Counted from the stretch's first letter, positions 1-9,940 are shown. The stretch is DNA of 64,000 nt from Saprospiraceae bacterium (GCA_016717145.1 JADKGD010000018.1:29178-93177); one strand, 5' to 3'. Program-made: numbers and translations. Notes: a model not told the origin generated them from the letters alone.

Positions 1-934
1 GATCATTTTCTCTCCCATATAGTTTTTGGGTTATTCTGAATTTACCTGATCGGTCGTTTCCTTTGGGTATAAAATTTTCAGTATTTTGTTCTGTTTTGAG
101 TAATGCAGATAATTCCCTCAAATCAGAGGATAGACCTACGGCGCTCTGGTATCTTTCTTCAGGATTTTTTTCAAGACATGTTGCAATTAACTTTACTACA
201 CCGGTAGCAAGATTTGGAAACAGTATTTTGAGATTTGCCGGCTTTCGTGACAAATGAAAATGAATGACTTCCATAGCATCTGTTGAATCAAATGGTGGTT
301 TGCCGGAAATCATTTCATACATGATAATTCCCAGAGAATAGAGATCACTTGATGGTGATATGGCATAACCGGTGCGACCGGTTTGTTCAGGTGAAATATA
401 TGCCATCATTCCTTCTATCATATCCGGTTTGAGGACTTCCTGATCTTCCGTATGGTTTGAAATAGAAATGCCAAAATCAATAATTTTTATCTTATTACCA
501 CTAGTTACCAGGATATTATTTGCATTCAGATCTTTATGAATAATACCATTCAAATGAAGATAGGCCAAGGCATCAGCAATATTGATGGCGATGTCAAAAA
601 AATCTCGTAGGGTAATGATGTTTTTAAAAATTTTTGAACGTAAACTTTCTCCTTCACAAAACTCTTCAACCAGACAAACCGCGTTACCTTCTGACAAAAT
701 TTGAAGTCCTTTTACAACACCGGGATGATCGATGACTTTTAAAATATTGTATTCGTGGCTAAGTTTGGATATATGTTTAATATCATGTACACTAGGTCTG
801 GAAATTTTAAGAATGACATCCTTATTGTCCAATAATCTTTTGGCTTTAATAATGTCATGCACTTCATTGACGTGAACATGTTGTAATGGCTCAAAGCCGG
901 GTGGTATAAATAACCCTGTTTCAAAACCTATCAT
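1..934 (-). CDS. Serine/threonine protein kinase, N-terminal part (runs off window)
   Basis: The frame is open from an ATG at 934 to the window edge (about 311 codons, no stop). It reads as a Hanks-type kinase: a beta-3 lysine in a VILKIS context near residue 38, the catalytic loop HKDLN at residues 133-137 (Lys in place of the usual Arg of HRD) with the metal-binding Asn after it, DFG near residue 153, and an SPEQ motif followed by SSDLYSLG in the C lobe. The last visible residues, KLYGREND, match the linker that opens the AAA-ATPase part of large kinase/ATPase/histidine-kinase proteins, so the full gene may be much longer (inference). The start lies one base after the methyltransferase stop, making it the fifth gene of the caspase/CHAT operon. 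It presumably phosphorylates Ser/Thr in the cytoplasm; the substrate is unknown. Confidence 0.85.
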   Translation of the reverse strand, partial: MIGFETGLFIPPGFEPLQHVHVNEVHDIIKAKRLLDNKDVILKISRPSVHDIKHISKLSHEYNILKVIDHPGVVKGLQILSEGNAVCLVEEFCEGESLRSKIFKNIITLRDFFDIAINIADALAYLHLNGIIHKDLNANNILVTSGNKIKIIDFGISISNHTEDQEVLKPDMIEGMMAYISPEQTGRTGYAISPSSDLYSLGIIMYEMISGKPPFDSTDAMEVIHFHLSRKPANLKILFPNLATGVVKLIATCLEKNPEERYQSAVGLSSDLRELSALLKTEQNTENFIPKGNDRSGKFRITQKLYGREND

Positions 935-935
935 A

Positions 936-1807
936 TTATAATGGTTTTATGGCGGTGACCAAAGCATAATACCATAACTTTTTATCCAAAGCTTCATACT
1001 GACGTATAGATGCCAATTGATTACCATGTTTTACCGCATTACGTATTTTCAAACCATGTAATAATTTGCCTAAATTCAGCAATATATCAGACATTTTAAA
1101 AAGTCGTCTTAGTGAAGGTCTGACATTATGTGTAATGTCTTTATACATTACAGAGGTAAATCCCGCGTCCTTCAAATTATTTGAATGCTCCTCCCATGTA
1201 TCCAAATCAGGCATCGACCATCCATTACACCACTGGTTAAGGATTGATTCATCTGAGATATCCAGACTTCTTGAATGCCTTACATACTCAGCCATCACTA
1301 ACCGGCCTCCCGGTTCTAACAATCTGAAAGCTTCCTGATAAAATGTTATTTTATCTTTGAATGACATACACTTTCACAAGCCAAAATCACCGAAAAATCC
1401 TCATCATTCAGCCCTGTATCAGAATAATCCTTAATGTCAAAAAATAGTTTGCCTTCAAGGTTTCTTTTTTTGGCTTCTATCCTGGCAACTTCTACCTGAT
1501 GAGGTACAAGAGTGACGCCGACTACATAGCAACCTATTTTCTCAGCAAGCCATAGAGCGCTTCCACCCTGTCCGCAGCCAGCATCCAATACCCTGTCTGA
1601 TGAAGTGATTCCAACTTCCCGGGCCATTACCCTGTTCATATTTTCCAACGCTTCAGAATGACTAGCATGCTTTTCATCATAATAACCAAAATGAATCGCC
1701 CTATTTTTTTTATTCGCCCATAAGACCCTATAATCCAATCTGGTCGAATCATAATAAGAAATTATATTTTTCTGAAGTGTTGATGTATGTGTTGACTTAT
1801 CGCTCAT
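936..1807 (-). CDS. Class I SAM-dependent methyltransferase (one frameshift)
   Basis: Two overlapping frames make one protein of about 290 residues. The first (ATG at 1807) has the SAM-binding motif VLDAGCGQGGSA and ends in ACESVCHS. The second continues with DKITFYQEAFRLLEPGGRL and stops at 936. Adding one A to the A-run near 1358 restores CHSKDK and a single frame, so this is a one-base deletion, probably a sequencing error. The ACESVCH and FYxEAxRLLxPGGR motifs resemble tocopherol/sterol and prenyl-diphosphate C-methyltransferases (family knowledge; substrate unproven). It sits 25 bases after the MpaB-type oxygenase gene and one base before the kinase gene, so it is probably co-transcribed. 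A TTG just upstream is an alternative start, but ATG is preferred. Confidence 0.8.
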
Positions 1808-1832
1808 CAATGTTATATTATTAAACCTTAAA

Positions 1833-3182
1833 TTAATCCAGAGCCCAATGTTCTTTCAGATCAGAAGGAATCCTGAACCCAGCCATTTTACCGAGTCTGA
1901 AATAAGATGAAAGTACGCCAATGATTACACCACCTACGGAACCCATTGCTTTCTTAAACAAAAAATTGCCAATTCCCCTTGTTTTAGGTTTGTTAGGATC
2001 CATTTCCGTCATCAATTCATCAAAGACATCCAATTGATAATCGATTAGATTTTTAGCATCACCATCTCCTCGTGTAACAGGATTATTTGCTTTTTGTTTT
2101 TGCCTGAATTCTATAACCCTTTCCTTATAATCTGATAACTCTGAATAAAATTCATCTTCTAATTTTTGGTCGAATTCAGAAGTTTCTTCTGCTGATCTGG
2201 TCCTTACAAAAACAGAAGGATATTCATTGCCATATGAAGGCCCCAAAACCCTGTAAAACAAATCCGGATGCTCTTCATCAAGAATCATCTTGCGCATCAT
2301 GATAAGCACCATTTTTGTACTTAGTAAAAATTCAGACAAGGTTTCTACAAGAGCCTTGGCCAGTGCAACGCCCGCTCTGTTGTCATCAGGAAAAAGGTGA
2401 TTGTACACTGCTTTTTGTAAATCCCATGCCTGGTCAACGACAGGACAAAGCAATTCATCGTGTATACCCATAATCCTGCCTATAGTCTTCCATGTATGAT
2501 ACCATGCTTGCTGATCTTCTTCTGATAACGGTTCACCTACGATTTCCATACCTTTAATGAATTCGAGTGAAAAAACCTGGTTTGTTGCAATCAGATCTTC
2601 CTGACTTATAGGCATGCCCCACTTTTCCTTATCCCATTTTTCCCCTTCCGGATTGTGCAGCAAATTGAACCTCATGGCGCTATGCATAAGTCTAATTTTC
2701 AATGCTGTAAGTATGCCTCTGTTTTCAGGCTCCCACCAGTTTTTGTCCATTACATCAAATACAAATTGTGCTGTTTCAAAAATACGTCTGGTTGGGTGTG
2801 TTTCCAATAGTTTTGTCAACCTAAGCACATTGGCAGGCTTCTCGGCCATATATGTATAAGGCAACGCTCTAAAAAAAAGGATAAAAATAAAGTGAACCCC
2901 ATTTTCCTTCCAAACCTCACGTGCCCTCATAAACATACCGATATCAACTGCTGAAAATGTCACATCCAATTCTTTTTCAATAAAATCTCTGATTGAAGGG
3001 GGCATACTACTTGGAACAAAGTCATCATTTTTTGCCATTTCCATCAAAAAATTTCGGTCTTCCATAAATCGTACAGAAGAATACAATGATGCAATGGCTT
3101 CATCCGCAGCCGGGTCCATTATTTTTCTAAAATCATCAAGGTTTTTTCCTTTCCACATTATAGTTGAAGTATTGTCACTCAT
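1833..3182 (-). CDS. MpaB-family oxygenase (DUF2236, rubber-oxygenase fold)
   Basis: A 449-residue protein without a signal peptide. The central all-helical part carries ALKIRLMHSAMRF near residue 165, which fits the conserved Arg/His region of the ER-bound oxygenase mpaB / latex-clearing-protein family (PF09995), where a histidine binds heme b. Members include fungal MpaB, which cleaves a farnesyl side chain, and Lcp/RoxB, which cleave polyisoprene; most bacterial members have no known substrate. A glycine-rich hydrophobic stretch near the C-terminus (about residues 410-430) may contact the membrane. It starts 29 bases after the CHAT gene stop and ends 25 bases before the methyltransferase, so it is the third gene of the operon. 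An oxidative role on an isoprenoid or lipid is inference. Confidence 0.8.
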   Translation of the reverse strand: MSDNTSTIMWKGKNLDDFRKIMDPAADEAIASLYSSVRFMEDRNFLMEMAKNDDFVPSSMPPSIRDFIEKELDVTFSAVDIGMFMRAREVWKENGVHFIFILFFRALPYTYMAEKPANVLRLTKLLETHPTRRIFETAQFVFDVMDKNWWEPENRGILTALKIRLMHSAMRFNLLHNPEGEKWDKEKWGMPISQEDLIATNQVFSLEFIKGMEIVGEPLSEEDQQAWYHTWKTIGRIMGIHDELLCPVVDQAWDLQKAVYNHLFPDDNRAGVALAKALVETLSEFLLSTKMVLIMMRKMILDEEHPDLFYRVLGPSYGNEYPSVFVRTRSAEETSEFDQKLEDEFYSELSDYKERVIEFRQKQKANNPVTRGDGDAKNLIDYQLDVFDELMTEMDPNKPKTRGIGNFLFKKAMGSVGGVIIGVLSSYFRLGKMAGFRIPSDLKEHWALD

Positions 3183-3211
3183 TGTTTTTTATTTTATTTT
3201 GTGAATAATAA

Positions 3212-6200
3212 TTAATTGTCTGATTTAAGAATTTGATAAAAGTCTGAATTTTCCAACCACATTTTAATCCCTCTAGGGGTCAACCACATCCGTATTGTTC
3301 CATCATCGGATGCAGTAAATATTTTGTTGATGCCCTTATCCATCCATGCTTCATTTATCTTGCCCCGATGTCCGGAATAAACTGCAATTTCATTTCCTTC
3401 CAAATCCCATAGGCGCAAAGTTTTATCTTCAGAAAAAGTATACATTAATAAATCATTGGGTGCAAAATAAGCATTTATTACATTTGATGTATGTCCATTT
3501 AATACGGCATGCAGTTCTCCGGTGCAAGTCCAAACCCTGACGGTATTATCAGATGATGTGGTTACAACATAATTTCCATTATTTGAAAATACAGCCGAAT
3601 TAACCTGACATTTGTAATAAGGTGCACAGGTTATCTGATCAAGAATATATCGTTTTTTTGCTGGGATATCCCAGATTATGGCTGTTTTATCTTTGGAGGC
3701 GGAAACCAGTTTCCCTTCAATTGAAAAATCAAGATATATTATATTGTCTTTATGGCCCTTTAAAACCTCCAATAATTTACCCTCATCATTATACAGAAAT
3801 ATATTACCATGTTCACTACCCACAGCTATTACATTACTTTTATTGGATGCCGCCAAACTCAATAATTTACCATCACCAGGTTTTATTATTTTTAACATCT
3901 TTCCTGATTTGTTCCAATATCTTAATGTTGCATCCTGACCTGCCGAAATTATATTACCTTTAAAAAACAAAGCCCATTCTACTGGTTGGGTATGGCCCAT
4001 CAGATATATGGGTTTATTGTCCGGCCATTTCCATATAAAGGACTGATTCTGTTTATTGATACCAAGAACATAATCTCCGGAGTCAGAAAAAATAGCATAG
4101 CTGATACCTAACGCACCCAATGTCAAAGTGGATATAGGTTTTGATGATACCAAATCCCAAATTATCAAAGTACTGTCCATTCCACAAGATAATAAATATT
4201 TCTCATCAGGATGTAAGGCAATGCTGCTTACAGGTCCCGAGTGTCCTTCCAATATTACATCATCATATTCCGAGGGCACCCAGGTCCTCACTGTACCATC
4301 AATTGAGGTAGTAATAAAAAAATCATCGTAATCGCTTATAAATCCGGAGGTTACATCATTGGTATGTCCGAGCAACTCATACATTAAGTCACCATTTATT
4401 TCCCATATTTTAGCCTTATTATCAGAAGATCCTGTCATTAGTAAATTGCCATCGTCAGAAAATCGTGCAAATGTTACCATCTGATTGTGACAGAACTTAA
4501 CAGCTGTCTGATTAGACTCATTACAATCAAATAAATAAGCACAATTATCATTGTAACAAATGACAATATGTTCCCCTGTTGGGTCAAACTCAAGCGAATT
4601 AATTTTTTTGGTCAAATTTACTGATGTATTATTTGTTTTAACTTTTGAGGTATCTCTGGCTATTAATTTGGAATCACGAAAAGTATTTCTCCTGTATCCT
4701 CCCGGAGACCATAAGATTGCTACACCATCCGAATGTATGGTTATGAGATAGTTTTTAAAAGGTGAAATCTTAACTTCCTCTATGCTTCCATGATTGTGAT
4801 CCAATAACAAAATCCTTTTGCCATTTGGCCCAATGACATCCAATGCACGATTTAATGAATTACTATTTGACACTGGATGCCTTATCAAACAAATCGAAGT
4901 ATCATCTGTAAAATAGGATATTGATGATACCTGATGGTCTAACGCCAAACAATTGAGTTCAATGCCATCTATTGTATACGTATATAATTCATGTTGATTT
5001 GTAAGTGCAATGATTTCTTTTGTCAATTCAGATAAATCAAAAGAAATATATTTGTTAGGGTCTCCAATAGACGCCTTTAGGAAACCATTCGGATTCCACA
5101 CCTGAATTTCTCCATCCTTTGTAAGCACTAATATGTCTTTGCCATCTTTTGAAAAAATAGTTTTTTCGATGTGCATTTTAATATGGTCCTGATTGGCTTT
5201 TACGTGTTTATTCGTTTCGATAATGGCTCTTGACGAACCATCATAATTAAAAACATACAATTGAGACCCACCGGAGACAATGATAAAAATGGCCTCCTGG
5301 TGATTGTAAAGCACATCCGTATGTATTTCCTTTGACCTCAGGAACTCATTATACCATGGTTTATTGGCCTGAGCTGAACCATAAAAAGCTGATATCAGGG
5401 ACTTTTTAATTTCAGTGTTGGAAAAGTCTTTATCTGCTTCAAGACCCTGCATGGCTAACAAAATCGATTTAGTAGGGTCCTTTTTGAGATACATAGCCGA
5501 TGATGCAGCTTTGTGATTTATAAAAGATTCTCTTTCATTCTTTTTTGATTGAATCAGCAAAAGACTTACGACTATAGCCCCAACCAGTAATAAACTAAAA
5601 ATAGCCTGTTTAGCAAATACAAGTTTTCTTTTTTCTTTTTCTTTTTTGATCTTTTCAACCCTGCTGTCTTCTATCAATTTTGTTTCATCAGCTGTCCATG
5701 CAGGCAGATACTTCATGACATTATCTATAAGTACCAGATCCCAAACATCCAAAGTAGAAATGGTAGATCCGGCCCGTTTTGCCTCCATCCTCGAAAAAAT
5801 AATTCTTTTTGCCTGTTGAATCGGGCAAACTGTACGCAACTGAAATTTGTTTACTGATCTGGCCAATGAATCGTGCGCCAGCATCGCACTGTTATTTGTT
5901 CCGCCAAGATCGGTTATCAGAAATAACTGTTTACAGATTTCGAGTGTTAGTAATGCATCATCCTTTGCTCTGGGAAAATTATCCAATAAATCCTGTTCGC
6001 TTCTGGCACCTGCTGTTCCTTTTTCAGTTGTATAAAAATGTAAAAAATCCAGAACAAAGCCGTTTTCAATTAATTGCGGTATCTTCTTTTTACATTCCAA
6101 TAATTGCGTATTCAAAAATTCATCCATGGCCAGCCCCTCGATCTTCAATTCGTTATATAGTTTAAGGGTAAAAACCGGCTGATCAGGCTGTATAATCAGT

Positions 6201-7843
6201 GCCCTTATCCAAAGTTTGGTCAAAAGTATCTGCAACATCGGGGCAATTGAAGTTTCTGTATCCTGGGCGAGATCTGATGCCACTATTTCAGGCAGATTAT
6301 CTTCAAAACTTACATTATAGCGGGACTTTAATTTGGGCGTGCTGGTAAAACCATTAAAAATATCTATTATATCCTTTCTCGAAATATGTTCTATAAAAAC
6401 GCTGGATCTCGGCAATTCATAAATTTTGCCATACTCATCAAGTTCGGGGAAATACTCTTTTCTGAAGCTCAGAATGATCTTACCTTTAGGTACCTTCGTC
6501 GGGTCACCAAAGATATCTTTCAATTCAAGAAAAAGGTTGTTGACCTCATTTACCAAATTTGGATTGGGTCTTGTATAAGCCTCTTCTACCTGATCCAATA
6601 TTATTAATAAGGGTTTTTGAGTTTTCTGTTCGAATAAATTCCAGGCGGCTTTTATAGTTTCAGGTGGTTTTTCGTTTATATCCACTATTGTTGAAATCGA
6701 ATCAGTAGATTTTACTTTTTCAATAAAATTTCTAAATTCAGATTTTAATGCATCATCAATACTATCTTCCATCATTTGCAGGCCAGACACAATCATGTCT
6801 GACTTTTTGGATTTTATGGGAAGTTGTTCAGAATTCGTATCAAATCCGCATTTTTGTAAGAGGGCATCAAAAACTGTTCGGCTTAAACCAAGGTTTGCGC
6901 TCCTTCTTACTGAGATAATCTCATGCGAAAGTTCAAGTCTGGGCTGGAGCCCTGCATCAAGCAAACTCGATTTCCCAACGCCTGATTGACCATACATCAT
7001 AATTATGGGCGGAGATTTGGCAATGGTAACCGCATTAAACAAAGTACGAATATAATAAGACCTCCCAAAAAACACTTCTGCATGTCTGCGTTCATACCGA
7101 TTCAGGTATAAAAAAGGTGACTCCGGCAGATTGTAAATCGGAGGAATCTCAGGTAAACCAAAAAGAGGATTGCCTGAAGCATCCGGCAGGTTCCAGTTTT
7201 TATTTATTTCCGAGCCGGCTTTGAATCTAATCACCCAAGGAAATGTATCCGTAATTTCAGCTTTTCCTTGCCACTGTACTGACCGCATATTTGAAGCTCC
7301 TTTTAGTATCTTCGCTTCATGAACAGCGTCAGTCCATGCATCTTCAATTCCTGAACCGGAAGATAAGCCACTATAAAACCGAATGGCCAATCCTGTCGCA
7401 ACGTCATCATTGATAGACGATGTTGTACCAATAACAGCTGAAACACCTGCTTCCAATAGGTCAGTTGCCTGACTTTCTGAAGAACAGCCGTTTAAAAATA
7501 CCATTTTTAGTGCACTTTGTTTTGCAAGGAAAGGTACAAGACCTTCTTTATGTGCCACACTATTGCCGCCTTCTTCCGTTTCTAAAAGCAATGAAAAACC
7601 ATCGGCATGTCCTCCATAGTGGAAAATCGCTATCCTGGATTTATATGCGGCATCCTGAAATACATCTATAATATCCCCTACGGTAACAGATGATCTTTCG
7701 ACCAAATCACATAGTCCACTACTTATCGCAGTTGCTAAAGAATTTCTTATACCGTGCATTTCGATAGACAAGTTCCGCAAATACATGGCTTTGTCAACTT
7801 TATCATTTGCAAATGCTATAAATATAACCGGTTTATTATTCAT
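3212..7843 (-). CDS. CHAT protease - STAND-type NTPase - WD40 repeat protein
   Basis: A 1543-residue multidomain protein. Residues about 5-190 form a CHAT (caspase-like) protease with His79 in HYGGHADG and Cys120 in LNGCSSE. Residues about 245-700 form a STAND-like NTPase with Walker A GQSGVGKSS at 285-293 and Walker B LLIILDQVEE near 412-421. One hydrophobic segment lies at about 742-766, after a Lys/Arg-rich stretch. Residues about 830-1530 are WD40 repeats, with recurring GH...V..A.F and D.TVR.W signatures. In known STAND proteins the repeats sense a trigger, the NTPase oligomerises and the effector (here a protease) is switched on. The gene starts 24 bases after the caspase stop. A regulated protease or suicide switch is the likely role; the target is unknown. 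Confidence 0.88.
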   Translation of the reverse strand: MNNKPVIFIAFANDKVDKAMYLRNLSIEMHGIRNSLATAISSGLCDLVERSSVTVGDIIDVFQDAAYKSRIAIFHYGGHADGFSLLLETEEGGNSVAHKEGLVPFLAKQSALKMVFLNGCSSESQATDLLEAGVSAVIGTTSSINDDVATGLAIRFYSGLSSGSGIEDAWTDAVHEAKILKGASNMRSVQWQGKAEITDTFPWVIRFKAGSEINKNWNLPDASGNPLFGLPEIPPIYNLPESPFLYLNRYERRHAEVFFGRSYYIRTLFNAVTIAKSPPIIMMYGQSGVGKSSLLDAGLQPRLELSHEIISVRRSANLGLSRTVFDALLQKCGFDTNSEQLPIKSKKSDMIVSGLQMMEDSIDDALKSEFRNFIEKVKSTDSISTIVDINEKPPETIKAAWNLFEQKTQKPLLIILDQVEEAYTRPNPNLVNEVNNLFLELKDIFGDPTKVPKGKIILSFRKEYFPELDEYGKIYELPRSSVFIEHISRKDIIDIFNGFTSTPKLKSRYNVSFEDNLPEIVASDLAQDTETSIAPMLQILLTKLWIRALIIQPDQPVFTLKLYNELKIEGLAMDEFLNTQLLECKKKIPQLIENGFVLDFLHFYTTEKGTAGARSEQDLLDNFPRAKDDALLTLEICKQLFLITDLGGTNNSAMLAHDSLARSVNKFQLRTVCPIQQAKRIIFSRMEAKRAGSTISTLDVWDLVLIDNVMKYLPAWTADETKLIEDSRVEKIKKEKEKRKLVFAKQAIFSLLLVGAIVVSLLLIQSKKNERESFINHKAASSAMYLKKDPTKSILLAMQGLEADKDFSNTEIKKSLISAFYGSAQANKPWYNEFLRSKEIHTDVLYNHQEAIFIIVSGGSQLYVFNYDGSSRAIIETNKHVKANQDHIKMHIEKTIFSKDGKDILVLTKDGEIQVWNPNGFLKASIGDPNKYISFDLSELTKEIIALTNQHELYTYTIDGIELNCLALDHQVSSISYFTDDTSICLIRHPVSNSNSLNRALDVIGPNGKRILLLDHNHGSIEEVKISPFKNYLITIHSDGVAILWSPGGYRRNTFRDSKLIARDTSKVKTNNTSVNLTKKINSLEFDPTGEHIVICYNDNCAYLFDCNESNQTAVKFCHNQMVTFARFSDDGNLLMTGSSDNKAKIWEINGDLMYELLGHTNDVTSGFISDYDDFFITTSIDGTVRTWVPSEYDDVILEGHSGPVSSIALHPDEKYLLSCGMDSTLIIWDLVSSKPISTLTLGALGISYAIFSDSGDYVLGINKQNQSFIWKWPDNKPIYLMGHTQPVEWALFFKGNIISAGQDATLRYWNKSGKMLKIIKPGDGKLLSLAASNKSNVIAVGSEHGNIFLYNDEGKLLEVLKGHKDNIIYLDFSIEGKLVSASKDKTAIIWDIPAKKRYILDQITCAPYYKCQVNSAVFSNNGNYVVTTSSDNTVRVWTCTGELHAVLNGHTSNVINAYFAPNDLLMYTFSEDKTLRLWDLEGNEIAVYSGHRGKINEAWMDKGINKIFTASDDGTIRMWLTPRGIKMWLENSDFYQILKSDN

Positions 7844-7867
7844 TATCGGTATAACATTTTGACCCGC

Positions 7868-9697
7868 TTAATTAGTAATATTAATTGTAAAGGAAGTGGT
7901 ATACCATGCACCTTTTACTTTTGAAGGTCTGTTTAATCCAGGTATTGATCTGAATCCGGCACTTAATACAGGCTCATAATTCAGGTCATCAAGCTTAAAA
8001 TGAAAATCATCTGTGCGTTCGGTACTTATAATGATTAAAAATCTATCGGTACTTTTGGAAAGTCCGGGCAAAAGTTCAAAATAATCGGCTTCACCACCAC
8101 CCCAAAATAAAGTTGCTGTTTCTGATTTTTCAAGGGCTTCATTTTTTACGGGTATGACACCGTAATGATCGTTGAGATAAATAAGGCTATAATGTAAATT
8201 TTGTGTAAAATAATTTTGAATCATTAGACGGAATTTTATAGGTTTTCCTTTGTACACAAGATTTATTTCGCCCGGGTCAAATCTTTTATAGACATCCGGT
8301 TCTACCATTATTTCAAAATATATATTACTGCTTGTAGGCTGAAGTTGGGATGTTAGATTTTGAAAGTTTTTAATTCTTGTCCAATGTGCTGCATGATCCA
8401 AAACTGACATTAAATATGGAAATACCTGAGGGTTTGCTGTTACTATTTTGGCAATTCTGACTGGTTCAGTTTCATCATTCCACAGTTCTAAAAAGTTTTC
8501 AACCTCTTTTAAAGTATAGGAATATATAGCTTGGTCTGCTTTAAAAGAAAAATCAAAATTGGGATAATCCTTCAAAGCTTCTATCCAGGTTTGTTTAATT
8601 GAATCGTCCACTAAAGCAAGAACCTTAGTTGGAATAAAAATATTTTTAGTTGGTAAAGCCCAATATTTGGTAGCTGAGTCCAAAACAATATCAGGTTTTA
8701 AAAAAGAAATCTGGGCAGAAGTTTCTGTAATAACTGCCTCAGTGACAGCTATATCTTCCCCTTCTTTAAATAAAAATACTTTCTGCCCTTCAGCTGCACT
8801 AAAACCAAGAATTTCGCCGGCATCCATTTTCCAGGCATTTTCAAAAAAACTCACTGTATATCTTTTATTTGCTGAAAGTATTTTCCCATCCAAAAATTTA
8901 CCGTAACTATTAAATTTGCCCATTGGCTCCATTTGAGGATCCTGATTCCAATTCATACCAACCACATCCTGTCTAAGTTTGACGTATAAATCAGCGTAAG
9001 AAACATCCTTGCCTGTAGTATTTAGTGCTTTTAAAAAACTCTCCGTAAACAAGCCACTTCCTGACCATGATTCCTTTGATTCCTGAAATCGATTACACGC
9101 AGCAAACAATATATGATTGGATGTCGGCAATTGAACGCCATTCTTTACAAAATACCCGTCAAGATAGGTGTCAATACTCCTTGCATCAGTCCGGTCATCT
9201 GCCAACCTCGTACGGTATTCTTTCTCCTGAGGTTTGTCTGCTGATCTGGTACCTGAGCCACTATTGCAACAATCAAGTGTTACGACCACATGGGCCCCTG
9301 TTTGGTCCAGTTCTGAAAGTAAAACGGACAATTCCTTGTCTGCCAAATCCCTGCCTGAAGGTCTGCTATCATAAAGTACCAGCGTTTCATCTTTGCCTCC
9401 TGAATTAAATTGAATGAGTTCTTTGGCTGAAGGCTGACGTGATCCGTGTCCACTATAATGAAACCAGACTACATCCTCACTGGTTGCTTTTGCAAGGTGG
9501 GTCCGAAAAGCTGAGACTACATTTGCATGAGTTGCTTCATTATTAATTAATGTCTTAATATGGAGGACTTCCCCAGTGTAGTTTCCAACAAGATAATCTT
9601 TAATTTTAGTTGCATCACTAACTGCTCCACCCAATTTTGCTACGGGTGGATTGTAATCATTAATACCAACAATCAAGGCGTAAATGGATCGCTGCAT
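7868..9697 (-). CDS. Caspase family protein (peptidase C14)
   Basis: A 609-residue protein whose N-terminus (about 1-250) is a caspase/metacaspase p20 domain: ALIVGINDY at the start, catalytic His84 in HYSGHGS, and the Cys motif LDCCNSG with Cys144 aligned to the nucleophile of DxC. The C-terminal half (about 290-609) is not a family I can name with confidence; it has beta-rich segments and may be a regulatory or binding domain. There is no signal peptide, so it should be cytoplasmic. It is the first gene of a five-gene operon and lies just upstream of a second caspase-fold protein (CHAT), so one protease may activate the other. ATG at 9697 is right for the family, because the GINDY strand begins about ten residues in. 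Confidence 0.88.
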   Translation of the reverse strand: MQRSIYALIVGINDYNPPVAKLGGAVSDATKIKDYLVGNYTGEVLHIKTLINNEATHANVVSAFRTHLAKATSEDVVWFHYSGHGSRQPSAKELIQFNSGGKDETLVLYDSRPSGRDLADKELSVLLSELDQTGAHVVVTLDCCNSGSGTRSADKPQEKEYRTRLADDRTDARSIDTYLDGYFVKNGVQLPTSNHILFAACNRFQESKESWSGSGLFTESFLKALNTTGKDVSYADLYVKLRQDVVGMNWNQDPQMEPMGKFNSYGKFLDGKILSANKRYTVSFFENAWKMDAGEILGFSAAEGQKVFLFKEGEDIAVTEAVITETSAQISFLKPDIVLDSATKYWALPTKNIFIPTKVLALVDDSIKQTWIEALKDYPNFDFSFKADQAIYSYTLKEVENFLELWNDETEPVRIAKIVTANPQVFPYLMSVLDHAAHWTRIKNFQNLTSQLQPTSSNIYFEIMVEPDVYKRFDPGEINLVYKGKPIKFRLMIQNYFTQNLHYSLIYLNDHYGVIPVKNEALEKSETATLFWGGGEADYFELLPGLSKSTDRFLIIISTERTDDFHFKLDDLNYEPVLSAGFRSIPGLNRPSKVKGAWYTTSFTINITN

Positions 9698-9940
9698 GGT
9701 AACATTTTTAAGCTATTAAAAAATTATCTTGCTGAGCGAATACCGCAATAATCCGGCACGTATGTTAACTACATTAACGCACTCGGGCATTATGAGTAGG
9801 GTCTTCGGGGCATAACAATTATGGACAAATATATCTTTATAAATAAGAAAATAAAAATATTACTCTATATAATTTTTTGAGGTTAAAATAAATTCAACAA
9901 AATATTTTATGTTGTATTGTGATGTTTAAAGTTTACAAAA
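9698..9940. other. Upstream region of the caspase/CHAT operon
   Basis: No gene is seen here. The stretch is AT-rich and lies between the caspase start and the rpoD terminator, so it should hold the operon promoter. The only candidate box is at 9826-9833. Confidence 0.5.
9826..9833 (-). promoter_or_regulatory. Possible -7 promoter box of the caspase/CHAT operon
   Basis: On the minus strand this reads TATATTTG, matching the Bacteroidota -7 consensus TAnnTTTG. It lies about 130 bases before the caspase ATG. No clear -33 TTTG is visible at the proper spacing, so support is weak. Confidence 0.25.

Noticed and set aside
63..1338. Short frames at 63-257 (plus), 739-924 (minus) and 1066-1338 (plus)
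   Set aside because: They overlap the kinase and methyltransferase genes in other frames and show no protein features.
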